From NCBI GenBank assembly GCA_965247225.1, contig CBDFGT010000019.1, positions 1 through 64,000 of the forward strand: DNA of 64,000 nucleotides. The letters are read 5' to 3'. This stretch comes from CBDFGT01 sp965247225. GTDB lineage: Bacteria; Pseudomonadota; Alphaproteobacteria; Rhizobiales; Rhizobiaceae. Every line of letters begins with the position of its first letter. The first letter of the stretch is position 1. The notes below the pieces were generated by a model that worked only from the letters and a program-made list of their open reading frames with translations, made no database searches and had not been told where the DNA came from. Positions 35,240 through 43,591 of the stretch are shown here, one piece after another. A program made the translations under genes and the position numbers.

Positions 35240-35678
35240 TCTTCCCGCCAGATGTGTCAGGCGGCGATTGCCGCAACAGAAAATGCCATCGCTGCCCCTG
35301 ATTTTGATGACACGGTTAGCAAAGCCATAATCCGCGCCCGTGCTGCCGCTGGCAGGGCAGCACCATGGTCGCTGCCTGGACAAAATCTGCTGAAATACCG
35401 CAGGAATGGCATCAATGGCGGTGTTAACGGCCTCAAATGAAGCCAGCGCCGGGATGGTTGACTGCTTTGCGCTGCATGACACGGACGTTCAATATCACCT
35501 GAACATCAGCGCCCGTTGAGGCCGTTTTCCGGGGAAAGGCCGGGCCTTGGGCACCGTTCTGGAAAAATCCTAACGGTTCGTTGTCCGGTCTGCTCAAATG
35601 CAGCCTTTGCAATTATACGGAATACAAGATTTTGCACCTAATGCTTGCCTCATGCGACCGATCATTGGGAGATTTGAC
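35240..35678. other. 439-bp gap without a supported gene
   Basis: A 62-codon open frame at 35252-35440 has plausible codon use but no family likeness or ribosome site. I see no repeat or RNA gene here. It may hold the remains of a lost gene. Confidence 0.4.
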
Positions 35679-36386
35679 ATGGCTGAACTTCTGTTGTCCT
35701 ATCCGGCACAGATACTGGCAAGCAAGGCGCGGCTGTCAGAAAGCGACATTGCGCTTTTGTCGCGGGAAACCTTTCCGGGCGGGATCACCTCTGATCAGGG
35801 CGTGATGACACTCCTGGCCATTGATAATTCCTGCCCCAGTCCGGGGCCGGTCTTCGATGCCTATTTCCAGCATCTTCTGGCGGATTATACCGTCAATGTT
35901 GCCAAGCCGCGCGGCTTCGTTGACCAGACCAAGGCGGCCTGGTTCCGCAGGCGCTTTTCCTTTGACGGGGTCATCCGGACCTCCAATGAACTGGAATTGC
36001 TGCTGCGTGTTCTGGAAATATCACCAACCCTGCCGTCCGATCTTGTCTGCCTGGCGCTGGAGCAATTGCGGCTGGCCGTCACGGGCGGCTATTGCGCCTA
36101 TACGACCCGGCGCGGCAAGTCCGGTCCGGGTATCATTGCCACGGATATGGCGTATCTGCGCCGTATCCTGCGCAATCGCAGTGCGGATGGGGAGATTGCC
36201 CTGTTTGACAGGGAGCGCATGCTTCTCAAGGCTATTGCGGACTGTGTTGCGACATCGCGCAACGAGCCGGCTTGGGACCAGTGTGTCGAGGCACTGCTGA
36301 ACGATGACGGGCGCATGGCAGCAACAGTGCTCTGGCACCAGCGCAAGACGGACGAAACGCAGCCAACAGCGGCGATCGCGGCCTGA
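35679..36386 (+). CDS. Conserved-looking protein of unknown function
   Basis: The 235-residue product starts at the ATG 35679, which has GGGAGA 6-7 nt upstream; the longer frame to 35598 adds unlikely sequence. It is soluble and mixed alpha/beta with no signal peptide. Blocks that look conserved are FPGGITSDQGVMTLLAIDNSCPSPGPVFDAYFQHLLADY and GYCAYTTRRGKSGPGIIATDMAYLRRILRN, with repeated Asp residues at regular spacing. Base use resembles its neighbours. I cannot name a family or function; it may be a Hyphomicrobiales-specific protein. Confidence 0.7.
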   Translation: MAELLLSYPAQILASKARLSESDIALLSRETFPGGITSDQGVMTLLAIDNSCPSPGPVFDAYFQHLLADYTVNVAKPRGFVDQTKAAWFRRRFSFDGVIRTSNELELLLRVLEISPTLPSDLVCLALEQLRLAVTGGYCAYTTRRGKSGPGIIATDMAYLRRILRNRSADGEIALFDRERMLLKAIADCVATSRNEPAWDQCVEALLNDDGRMAATVLWHQRKTDETQPTAAIAA

Positions 36387-36520
36387 AACAGGCGCAATCG
36401 CCAACGCTGACAGACAAAAGTCTTAGCCCATTGCCACCGAAACTTGGAAGCAGGTGATTGAACACGGAATTGTTTCGTGTCTAAAACATCTCCGGAGCCT
36501 TGGGCCGGTGAGGGAACTGC

Positions 36521-38533
36521 ATGTTTTCAAAAATTCTGATAGCAAACCGTGGCGAGATCGCCTGCCGTGTCATCAAGACTGCGCGCCGCATGGGCATTGC
36601 CACAGTTGCCGTTTATTCCGATGCCGACAAGAATGCGTTGCATGTGTCCATGGCCGATGAAGCCGTTCATATTGGACCGGCTGCCGCTTCGCAAAGCTAT
36701 CTGGTTGCCGAGAAAATGATTGCCGCGGCCAAGCAGACGGGTGCACAGGCCGTGCATCCGGGCTATGGTTTCCTCTCCGAACGGGCAAGCTTCTGCGAGG
36801 CGCTGGAAGCCGAAGGTATTGTTTTTATAGGCCCAAAACCCAGGGCCATCAGGGTCATGGGTGACAAGATTGAATCCAAGAAATTTGCCAATGCCGCCAA
36901 AGTGTCCACCGTGCCGGGCTTTCCGGGGGAAATTTCCGATGGCGAACATGCGTTGAAAATCGCAGGTGAAATCGGTTATCCGGTGATGATCAAGGCCTCG
37001 GCCGGCGGTGGCGGCAAGGGCATGCGTATCGCCTGGAATGCGCACGAAGTGCAGGATGGCTTTGAGCGTGCCCGGTCCGAGGCCAGAAGCTCGTTTGGTG
37101 ATGACCGTATCTTCATCGAGAAATATATTGTTGAGCCGCGCCATATCGAAATACAGGTTCTGGGCGACAGTTTTGGCCATACGGTCTATCTGGGCGAGCG
37201 CGAATGTTCGATCCAGCGCCGCAACCAGAAAGTTGTTGAGGAGGCTCCGTCGCCGTTTCTCGATGCTGCCACCCGCAAGGCCATGGGCGAACAGTCCGTA
37301 GCCCTTGCCAGGGCCGTGGATTACCAGAGTGCAGGAACGGTGGAATTCATCGTCGACAGGGATCGCAATTTCTTCTTTCTGGAAATGAACACGCGCCTTC
37401 AGGTCGAGCATCCGGTAACCGAGCTGATCACCGGCATTGATCTTGTGGAGCAGATGATCCGCGTGGCGGCAGGCGAAAGGCTCGGCCTTGCCCAGGAGGA
37501 TATCAAGCTTGACGGCTGGGCCGTGGAAAGCCGCATTTACGCAGAAGATCCCTATCGCAATTTCCTGCCGTCCACCGGTCGTGTGACCCGCTATCGTCCG
37601 CCTCAGGAAGGCACGTTTGGCTCTGCAAGATTGCGCAATGATACCGGCGTATTTGAGGGCGCGGAGATTTCCATGTTCTACGATCCGATGATTGCCAAGC
37701 TCTGCACCTGGGCACCTACGCGCGCCGGGGCCATTGGGGCCATGAGCGATGCCCTGGACGGATTTGTGGTTGATGGTATTGCCCATAATGTGCCGTTCCT
37801 GTCATCGCTGATGAAACATCCGCGCTGGCGGGCAGGGCACCTGTCTACAGGGTTCATTGCCGAGGAATATGTGGATGGCTTCCATCCGGCCCGGCCGGAC
37901 GTGGCAGAAACTGCAGTCCTGGCAGCCATTGTTGCCGCTGTGTCACTGGTGGAAAATGATCGCCGCAACAGGATTTCCGGACGTTTGCGTCCAGCCGGAG
38001 ATCGGCTCCGCCCTGATTGGGTGGTCAAGCTGGGAACGCAGTTCCTTGAGGCCGAAATGATATCTGTGACCTGTGATCATGGTCTGCAGGCAGAAATGGG
38101 CATTGCAGGCCATGAGAGTGTCAAGGTGGTCTCCGGCTGGGAACCCGGTGATCCTGTCTGGCGCGGAACCGTAGGCTCCTTGTCCGTTACGGCGCAGGTT
38201 CGCCCTGTCGTCAACGGCTTCCGTATTGACTGGCAGGGTCTTTCAGAGACGGCGCGGCTGATGACACCGCGAACCGCCATGCTGGACCGCTTGATGCCGG
38301 TGAAAATTCCACCGGACACGTCCAGCCTGCTTTTATGCCCGATGCCGGGCCTTGTCGTGTCCATCGACGTTGATGTCGGGCAGGAGGTCAAGGCCGGGGA
38401 AACCCTGGCCATCGTCGAGGCCATGAAGATGGAAAATGTCCTGCGCGCCGAAAAGGATCTGGTGATTTCCAAAATCCATGCGAAACAGGGCGAGAGCCTC
38501 GCCGTTGATGCCATCATCATGGAATTCGTATAG
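36521..38533 (+). CDS. pccA: Acyl-CoA (propionyl-CoA type) carboxylase alpha chain
   Basis: The 670-residue protein joins a biotin carboxylase (residues 1-450, MFSKILIANRGEIACRVIKTA, ATP-grasp loop ASAGGGGKGMR near 160-170, EMNTRLQVEHPVTE) to a biotin-carrier domain (MPGLVVSIDVDVGQEVKAG and EAMKMEN with biotinyl Lys636). This single-chain layout is the alpha chain of propionyl- or methylcrotonyl-CoA carboxylases, with the central BT region (about 520-590) resembling PccA. The partner beta chain (pccB) is not in the window, although in Rhizobiales it is usually close. GAGGGA is about 6 nt before the ATG. Confidence 0.88.
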   Translation: MFSKILIANRGEIACRVIKTARRMGIATVAVYSDADKNALHVSMADEAVHIGPAAASQSYLVAEKMIAAAKQTGAQAVHPGYGFLSERASFCEALEAEGIVFIGPKPRAIRVMGDKIESKKFANAAKVSTVPGFPGEISDGEHALKIAGEIGYPVMIKASAGGGGKGMRIAWNAHEVQDGFERARSEARSSFGDDRIFIEKYIVEPRHIEIQVLGDSFGHTVYLGERECSIQRRNQKVVEEAPSPFLDAATRKAMGEQSVALARAVDYQSAGTVEFIVDRDRNFFFLEMNTRLQVEHPVTELITGIDLVEQMIRVAAGERLGLAQEDIKLDGWAVESRIYAEDPYRNFLPSTGRVTRYRPPQEGTFGSARLRNDTGVFEGAEISMFYDPMIAKLCTWAPTRAGAIGAMSDALDGFVVDGIAHNVPFLSSLMKHPRWRAGHLSTGFIAEEYVDGFHPARPDVAETAVLAAIVAAVSLVENDRRNRISGRLRPAGDRLRPDWVVKLGTQFLEAEMISVTCDHGLQAEMGIAGHESVKVVSGWEPGDPVWRGTVGSLSVTAQVRPVVNGFRIDWQGLSETARLMTPRTAMLDRLMPVKIPPDTSSLLLCPMPGLVVSIDVDVGQEVKAGETLAIVEAMKMENVLRAEKDLVISKIHAKQGESLAVDAIIMEFV

Positions 38534-38534
38534 A

Positions 38535-38837
38535 TCAGCCCTGAACGGTACCGATCCAGAGCGGCAGGGTGACAATGGCAATCAAGACACAAATCTGCAG
38601 CGCAAAAATGGAAAACATGTAAAAACGGAACGGTTGCTTGTGGGTCTTGTGACGGTAGACCCTGCTGGCAACAATAGAACCAAGGCTTCCGCCTATCAGA
38701 CACATGATCAAAAGCTGCACTTCACTGATTCTGTTGGTTTGTAAAACCGCAGCGACCTTGTCAGCCCGAAAAGCCCGCACGGTCATAAAATTGACCACCA
38801 ACAAGTACAAAAGTGCCAATACAACCAGAGTTGTCAT
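38535..38837 (-). CDS. DUF1294 small membrane protein
   Basis: The 100-residue protein has an N-terminal membrane segment (LVVLALLYLLVVNFM), a conserved middle DKVAAVLQTNRISEVQLLIMCLIGGSLGSIVASRVYRHKTHKQPF, and a C-terminal membrane segment. R-x3-L-L-G-G-S and RHKTxK are the DUF1294 signatures. GAGG lies 8 nt before the ATG at 38837. Function unknown. It converges on pccA with a 1-bp gap between the two stops. Confidence 0.85.
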   Translation of the reverse strand: MTTLVVLALLYLLVVNFMTVRAFRADKVAAVLQTNRISEVQLLIMCLIGGSLGSIVASRVYRHKTHKQPFRFYMFSIFALQICVLIAIVTLPLWIGTVQG

Positions 38838-39015
38838 TGTTGTTTCCTCAATAAGCATCTGTAAAAAATAGAAATATTGTCGGTTTTGGTTCTTGTGCAA
38901 TGTCTTTAGGATAGAACTGAAAATTTGTAAAAGCAAGTCTTTGGACAGTTGTAATCCCCCGGTTTGCTCTGGCGAGAGACGTCAGCCGAACGCATTTGTG
39001 CCCGGATGTTTCAAG

Positions 39016-39083
39016 GCATGTCGCGCAAAAGCGTGCAGCGTTTCGCGCGACATGCAGCAAAACAGGGACTTGAAGCGCATCGC
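39016..39083. repeat. Dispersed inverted-repeat element, copy 1
   Basis: A perfect 11-bp stem (GCATGTCGCGC with GCGCGACATGC) has an 18-nt loop reading AAAAGCGTGCAGCGTTT-like, followed by a tail with ACTTGAAGCG. A second copy with the same layout is at 43469-43541. It lies in the 278-bp gap between DUF1294 and yjhX genes. Confidence 0.65.
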
Positions 39084-39115
39084 ATGAAGCCGAACCAACA
39101 CGATACGCTTCGGAT

Positions 39116-39373
39116 TCACCTGTTATCAGCCCGGGATCGTACCAGTTGCAATCCGCGTTCCGTAATCCGGTATGGCTTCCCGCTGCGTGAGGCGATGGCC
39201 CGTTTCTGTTTCAGCTTGCGAAAGATCACCACGTCAACGTCGGGTGCCAGCCAGCCGTCCCGGGTAAAGCATTCAAGCTTGTCGGTATCCTTGCCTTGCA
39301 TGCGTGTGCGGATAATCCAGCCACCTTTTGCCAGCAAATGAAGAATCCTCTGTTCTTCGCGTGATATGTCCAT
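39116..39373 (-). CDS. YjhX-family toxin-like protein (UPF0386)
   Basis: The 85-residue protein has exactly the family length and its signature ends: MDISREEQRILHLLAKGG, the middle ECFTRDG, VVIFRKLKQKRAI, GKPYRITERGLQLVRSRADNR. E. coli YjhX is reported as a topoisomerase I inhibitor toxin. No antitoxin (YjhQ-like acetyltransferase) gene is adjacent; the only GNAT gene in the window is 3 kb away at 42332. Whether it is toxic here is unknown. No good ribosome site is seen. Confidence 0.88.
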   Translation of the reverse strand: MDISREEQRILHLLAKGGWIIRTRMQGKDTDKLECFTRDGWLAPDVDVVIFRKLKQKRAIASRSGKPYRITERGLQLVRSRADNR

Positions 39374-39687
39374 GGAAAATGTCCGGAATGGCGCAATATA
39401 TGATATGCGCAAAAAAACGGTTCCGCAGATGCATAACCTGCGGGGCTTGCGTTTTTTTCAGGCCCGCCGCATGTGAAAACGATGTTTCCAGATGCAAACA
39501 GGGCCTTTACCGGGTCTCGCTCGTCAACATAAAGGCTCCATTCAGACAGAAGCAGACTACAGGCCAGATGCAAAACCGTCAAGTTTGCGGCGGTTTCGAC
39601 AGGGGCGCACTGTTCAACAAGCTTGCACCGCGCCTGCATTTGGGGTACCCCCAACGCTGAATTCTGATGATATGAAGAGCTTGATCC
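39374..39687. other. 314-bp gap upstream of gatB
   Basis: It holds a possible extended hairpin (A7 at 39411-39417 against T7 at 39452-39458, with CCGCAG/CTGCGG inside). No gene points into it on the plus strand, so I do not call it a terminator. Nothing else is recognisable. Confidence 0.4.
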
Positions 39688-41193
39688 ATGACCATTGTTG
39701 ACGTCCGCACGCCTGATCCAAAACGCTTTATCCCCGGTGCAACAGGCGACTGGGAAATCGTCATCGGGCTTGAAGTGCATGCACAGGTGACCAGCAATTC
39801 AAAACTGTTTTCCGGGGCCTCCACCGCATTTGGCCGTCCGCCAAATTCCAATGTGTCGCTGGTGGATGCCGCCATGCCCGGCATGCTGCCGGTCATCAAT
39901 GAGGAATGTGTGGCCCAGGCTGTTCGCACCGGACTGGGCCTGAAGGCCCGGATCAACAACCGTTCGATCTTCGACCGCAAGAACTATTTCTATCCGGACC
40001 TGCCGCAGGGCTACCAGATCTCGCAGTTCAAGGATCCGGTTGTCGGCGAGGGCAGGATCATCATCTCCATCGGTCCGGATCGCCAGGGCCAGTTTGAGGA
40101 TGTGGAAATCGGCATTGAACGCCTGCATCTGGAACAGGATGCCGGAAAATCGATGCACGACCAGCATCCGACCATGTCCTATGTCGATCTGAACCGTTCC
40201 GGTGTTGCGCTGATGGAAATTGTTTCCAAGCCGGACATGCGCTCTGCCGACGAGGCGAAAGCCTATCTCACCAAGCTGCGCACCATCCTGCGCTATCTGG
40301 GCACATGCGACGGCAATATGGATGAAGGCTCCATGCGCGCCGATGTCAACGTTTCCGTGCGCAGGCCCGGCGGCGCATTTGGCACACGCTGCGAAATCAA
40401 GAATGTCAATTCCATCCGCTTCGTCGGTCAGGCGATTGACTATGAAGCCCGTCGCCAGATCGCCATTCTGGAGGATGGCGGTTCCATCGATCAGGAAACC
40501 CGCCTTTATGATGCGGCAAAGGGTGAAACCCGCTCCATGCGCTCCAAGGAAGATGCGCATGACTATCGCTATTTCCCGGACCCGGACCTGTTGCCGCTGG
40601 AATTTGACCAGGCCTATGTTGACGGTCTGAAAGCCAGTCTGCCGGAATTGCCGGATGACAAGAAGGAACGGTTTGTGCGCGAGCTGGGCCTGTCTGTCTA
40701 TGATGCGTCCGTGCTGGTATCGGAAAAGGCCATTGCAGACTATTTTGAGGCCGTGGCCGAGGGCCGCGATGGAAAAATGGCAGCAAACTGGGTGATCAAT
40801 GACTTGCTGGGTGCCTTGAACAAAGCCGGAAAAACCATTGAAACAACACCGGTTTCACCTGCCCAGCTGGGCGGCATTATCGATCTGATCAAGGCGGAAA
40901 CCATTTCGGGTAAAATTGCCAAGGATCTGTTTGAAATCGTCTTCGGCGAAGGGGGCAATCCGGAGGACATCGTTGAAGCCCGTGGCATGAAACAGGTCAC
41001 CGATACCGGTGCCATTGAAAAGGCGATTGATGATGTGATCGCCGCCAACCCCGACAAGGCCGAACAGGCAAGGCTGAAACCGGCGCTGGCCGGCTGGTTC
41101 GTCGGTCAGGTCATGAAGGCAACCGGCGGCAAGGCCAATCCGCAGGCCCTGCAGGGTCTGGTCAAGGCGAAGCTCGGGATCGTTGATGAGTGA
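39688..41193 (+). CDS. gatB: Asp-tRNA(Asn)/Glu-tRNA(Gln) amidotransferase subunit B
   Basis: The 501-residue GatB acts with GatC and GatA to convert misacylated Glu-tRNA-Gln or Asp-tRNA-Asn to the correct forms. IGLEVHAQVTSNSKLFSGAS opens the cradle domain, followed by DRKNYFYPDLPQGYQISQF, the kinase-site segment DLNRSGVALMEIVSKPDMRS, and the C-terminal YqeY-type tail (KATGGKANPQALQGLVKAKLGI). Length is typical. gatA and gatC are not in the window. It starts the conserved block that runs to prfB. Confidence 0.97.
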   Translation: MTIVDVRTPDPKRFIPGATGDWEIVIGLEVHAQVTSNSKLFSGASTAFGRPPNSNVSLVDAAMPGMLPVINEECVAQAVRTGLGLKARINNRSIFDRKNYFYPDLPQGYQISQFKDPVVGEGRIIISIGPDRQGQFEDVEIGIERLHLEQDAGKSMHDQHPTMSYVDLNRSGVALMEIVSKPDMRSADEAKAYLTKLRTILRYLGTCDGNMDEGSMRADVNVSVRRPGGAFGTRCEIKNVNSIRFVGQAIDYEARRQIAILEDGGSIDQETRLYDAAKGETRSMRSKEDAHDYRYFPDPDLLPLEFDQAYVDGLKASLPELPDDKKERFVRELGLSVYDASVLVSEKAIADYFEAVAEGRDGKMAANWVINDLLGALNKAGKTIETTPVSPAQLGGIIDLIKAETISGKIAKDLFEIVFGEGGNPEDIVEARGMKQVTDTGAIEKAIDDVIAANPDKAEQARLKPALAGWFVGQVMKATGGKANPQALQGLVKAKLGIVDE

Positions 41194-41253
41194 AAATTGA
41201 CCAAACGCATATGTTGCGTTAGGGTATCGCATCATCTGGAAGGTTTGGTGCCG

Positions 41254-41601
41254 ATGGAACGCCTTTGGCAAGTTGTCGATGTATACAAGTCCTTTGGAAA
41301 CACAGTTCTGCGAGTCTGGGATTGTGAAGACGGTGGTTCTGCGACGTTTACGCTCGACGGTGTTTATGACATTAGCTTGGGCGAACTTTTTTTGCTTGAG
41401 CAGCATACAGACACGACATGGACATTGCATCCAAATCGTGATCACTTTGTCGAAGGCGGCAAGCAAAAGCCGCTATTGCCTGTCGTAGAAAATTCAAACA
41501 GTTCTGATTGCTTTCCGGTTGTAAAAATCATCATTGCCGATTCAGCACGCTCGACTGTCAAAAAGCCGGTGGCCCGTTCATTTATGAACCTTGCTGGCTG
41601 A
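41254..41601 (+). CDS. Small hypothetical protein
   Basis: The product is 115 residues from the ATG at 41254, with GGAAGG about 11 nt upstream. MERLWQVVDVYKSFGNTVLRVWDCEDGGSATFTLDGVYDISLG looks like a small beta-strand domain, and the rest is unremarkable. Codon use is more AT-rich than in the flanking genes. It ends 5 bp before the papain-like gene, so the two probably travel and are expressed together. Homologues are not known to me, and it may not be translated. Confidence 0.45.
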   Translation: MERLWQVVDVYKSFGNTVLRVWDCEDGGSATFTLDGVYDISLGELFLLEQHTDTTWTLHPNRDHFVEGGKQKPLLPVVENSNSSDCFPVVKIIIADSARSTVKKPVARSFMNLAG

Positions 41602-41606
41602 TCTTG

Positions 41607-42329
41607 ATGATTTCGGAAGACGCAATCGTCAATTTGCGATCCTGGTTTGACCTTGGTGTCGAGAAGCGTCAGTCACCTTCCGACGCACGGGTTTTGGCTC
41701 ATTATTTTCCGGTTTTACAAGAGAATGGATCGTTTGCAGGGATAGATATTCCGTCTCCGGGCAGCATAATCCTTGTCCGTCGGGAGAAAGCCGTTGCCGG
41801 GCAGTTTATTGCTTTGGTTCAGTCCCGTCATTTTGAAAACCCGCTTCACTCCATGTGGTCGCATATTGGCATCATGGGGCTTGGAGGGCAGGTGTGGGAT
41901 ATCATGCCGGGCAAGCATGTGCGGCAAATATCCTTTCCGGAATTTCTGGATCGTGCGGACTATCTTGCCGTAAGGGAACTCGATCCTCGTGTTGCCGGTC
42001 TGAAGCTGGACAGGCTTTTCCGGGTTCTCCATGATCAGGCCGGTGTTGAATATCCAAATTTTCTCGACCCCAAAACTGTCTATCACCACTATTCATCCGT
42101 CATAAAAGGCATTCGTCCGGAAACGATGGATATTGAACAAATGGTTTGCTCGCAGTTCGTTCATCGGATCTTGACCGAAGTTTTTGAGTGCGAGCTGTTT
42201 CCGCAGGATCGTCCGTTGTTTGTGCTTCCGGGGCATTTTGCAAGATCAACTGCATTTGTTGATATGGACTGGAACCAGTGCATGTACCGGGTTGACCAAG
42301 ATTTTCTCGACTCCATTCCAAAGGATTGA
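41607..42329 (+). CDS. YiiX/YaeF-like permuted papain-fold enzyme
   Basis: The product is 240 residues from the ATG at 41607. The pattern is that of circularly permuted NlpC/P60-type (YiiX/YaeF, LRAT-like) enzymes: PGSIILVRRE and a strand with WSHIGIMG (His86), then a later helix beginning MVCSQFVHRIL (Cys181). These would be the catalytic pair, and His comes before Cys as the permutation requires. Such enzymes cleave or transfer amide or ester bonds, often on lipids or peptidoglycan. No signal peptide is seen. It sits with the preceding small gene in a block that is otherwise uniform among relatives. Confidence 0.6.
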   Translation: MISEDAIVNLRSWFDLGVEKRQSPSDARVLAHYFPVLQENGSFAGIDIPSPGSIILVRREKAVAGQFIALVQSRHFENPLHSMWSHIGIMGLGGQVWDIMPGKHVRQISFPEFLDRADYLAVRELDPRVAGLKLDRLFRVLHDQAGVEYPNFLDPKTVYHHYSSVIKGIRPETMDIEQMVCSQFVHRILTEVFECELFPQDRPLFVLPGHFARSTAFVDMDWNQCMYRVDQDFLDSIPKD

Positions 42330-42331
42330 CC

Positions 42332-42829
42332 ATGTATTTCGTCCGCACGGCCTCCGAACGCGATCTGGAAAAGGTGCGCAAGCTGCTGGTGGAAACCTGG
42401 CATGCCACCTATGATTCGCTTTACGGTGTGGAAAAAGTCACGCAATTGACCCATTCCTGGCACTCTGTAGCAGCGTTGAAATCACGTTTGGCCCAGAAGA
42501 ATTCCGAATTTGTCGTCGCCGACAATGGTGCGGATATTGGCGGCATGGGCTATGCCGCCATGTCTGCCGACCTGCCCGGAACCGCCATCCTGCACCAGCT
42601 TTATGTTCATCCGGATTGCCAGCGCAACGGACTGGGACGCGACATGTTTGCCGAGCTGGAAACCTGTTTTCCGGATGCCAGTGTCATGCGGCTGGAAGTC
42701 GAACCGGGAAACCATGCGGCCCTGTCCTTTTATCACGCGCATGGTTTTGTCGAGGTGGGCAAGACCGAGAATTGCGGCGACGGAAAATCCGGTATTCCGG
42801 CGCTGATCATGGAAAAACCACTGGGCTGA
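42332..42829 (+). CDS. GNAT-family N-acetyltransferase
   Basis: The 165-residue protein has the GNAT acetyl-CoA site LHQLYVHPDCQRNGLGRDMF (the Q/R-x-x-G-x-G/A loop as QRNGLG), an N-terminal YFVRTASERDLEKVRKLLVETW and the closing ALSFYHAHGFVEVGK. It should acetylate an amine on a small molecule or protein, target unknown. AAGGA is 7 nt before the ATG at 42332. The start lies 2 bp after the papain-like stop. In related genomes a gene like this normally follows gatB directly. Confidence 0.88.
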   Translation: MYFVRTASERDLEKVRKLLVETWHATYDSLYGVEKVTQLTHSWHSVAALKSRLAQKNSEFVVADNGADIGGMGYAAMSADLPGTAILHQLYVHPDCQRNGLGRDMFAELETCFPDASVMRLEVEPGNHAALSFYHAHGFVEVGKTENCGDGKSGIPALIMEKPLG

Positions 42830-42974
42830 CACGCCCGGTTGTCGGGTTTTTGCCGGAAGACCTTTCACATTTTCGGGAATCACTGGACAGAAACGGCGCG
42901 GCACGGCATAAGACCAGCAGACATGTTACACGCTTCGCTGATGCGCGGTGGCGTTCTTTCAAGGGTGAACACTG

Positions 42975-43370
42975 ATGAATTTTATCCTGCAGATCTTCAC
43001 ATGGTGGAATGGCCAGACCATGGGAACACGCTTTCATACATGGCGCTTCGGCAAGCGTGTGGGGCAGGATGAAATGGGCAATATCTATTACACCGGTGGC
43101 AAGGATTATGATGGCCGTCCGCGCCGCTGGGTCATCTACAAGGGCTATGCCGAACCATCAACCATTCCGCCGGGCTGGCACGGCTGGATGCACCACCGCA
43201 CGGATGTGTCTCCCGCTGATGAGGCCTACAAGGCGCGTGACTGGGAATTGCCGCACAAGCAAAATCTGACCGGCTCTGCACAAGCCTATCGCCCGCCGGG
43301 CTCCATTGCCTCCGGTGGCGTTCGTCCAAAGGTTACGGGCGATTACGATGCCTGGACGCCACGGTCCTGA
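42975..43370 (+). CDS. NDUFA12-family complex I accessory subunit
   Basis: The 131-residue protein matches the alphaproteobacterial homologue of mitochondrial NDUFA12 (B17.2): WWNGQTMGTRFHTWRFGKRVGQDEMGNIYY, RRWVIYKGYAEPSTIPPGWHGWMHH and WELPHKQNLTGS. In mitochondria it stabilises complex I. In bacteria it joins the peripheral arm of NADH:ubiquinone oxidoreductase. The nuo operon is elsewhere. AAGGG is 10 nt upstream of the ATG. It is found beside DUF2155 and aat in many Rhizobiales. Confidence 0.93.
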   Translation: MNFILQIFTWWNGQTMGTRFHTWRFGKRVGQDEMGNIYYTGGKDYDGRPRRWVIYKGYAEPSTIPPGWHGWMHHRTDVSPADEAYKARDWELPHKQNLTGSAQAYRPPGSIASGGVRPKVTGDYDAWTPRS

Positions 43371-43468
43371 AACCGTTGTCTTGAGAGGCGCAAAAGCTTC
43401 ATTCCCGCGGCGCGTATCCTCGAAAGGCCACATTTCGCCTGCAATGCAGGAAGACAGAAATGCGGGTT

Positions 43469-43541
43469 TGATGCGTGTCGCGCAAAAATGTGCAACGGTT
43501 TTCGTAAACGATACGCATCAATACAAAGATTTAAAGCGTGG
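43469..43541. repeat. Dispersed inverted-repeat element, copy 2
   Basis: A 12-bp stem with one G-U type pair (TGATGCGTGTCG with CGATACGCATCA) encloses a 28-nt loop that starts CGCAAAAATGTGCA and is followed by a TTTAAAGCG tail. The layout, loop start and tail match the copy at 39016-39083. It lies directly before the DUF2155 gene. Confidence 0.65.
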
Positions 43542-43591
43542 CAATCTTCACTGAAAGACCGCAACACGCTTTAATGAGAATCGGAAAAACA

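Noticed and set aside
36527..37786. 419-codon open frame opposite the carboxylase alpha chain
   Set aside because: Shadow of a conserved biotin carboxylase; no ribosome site or motifs.
39408..39458. Hairpin with A7/T7 arms taken at first for a terminator
   Set aside because: No plus-strand gene ends before it and the minus-strand gene starts, not ends, nearby.
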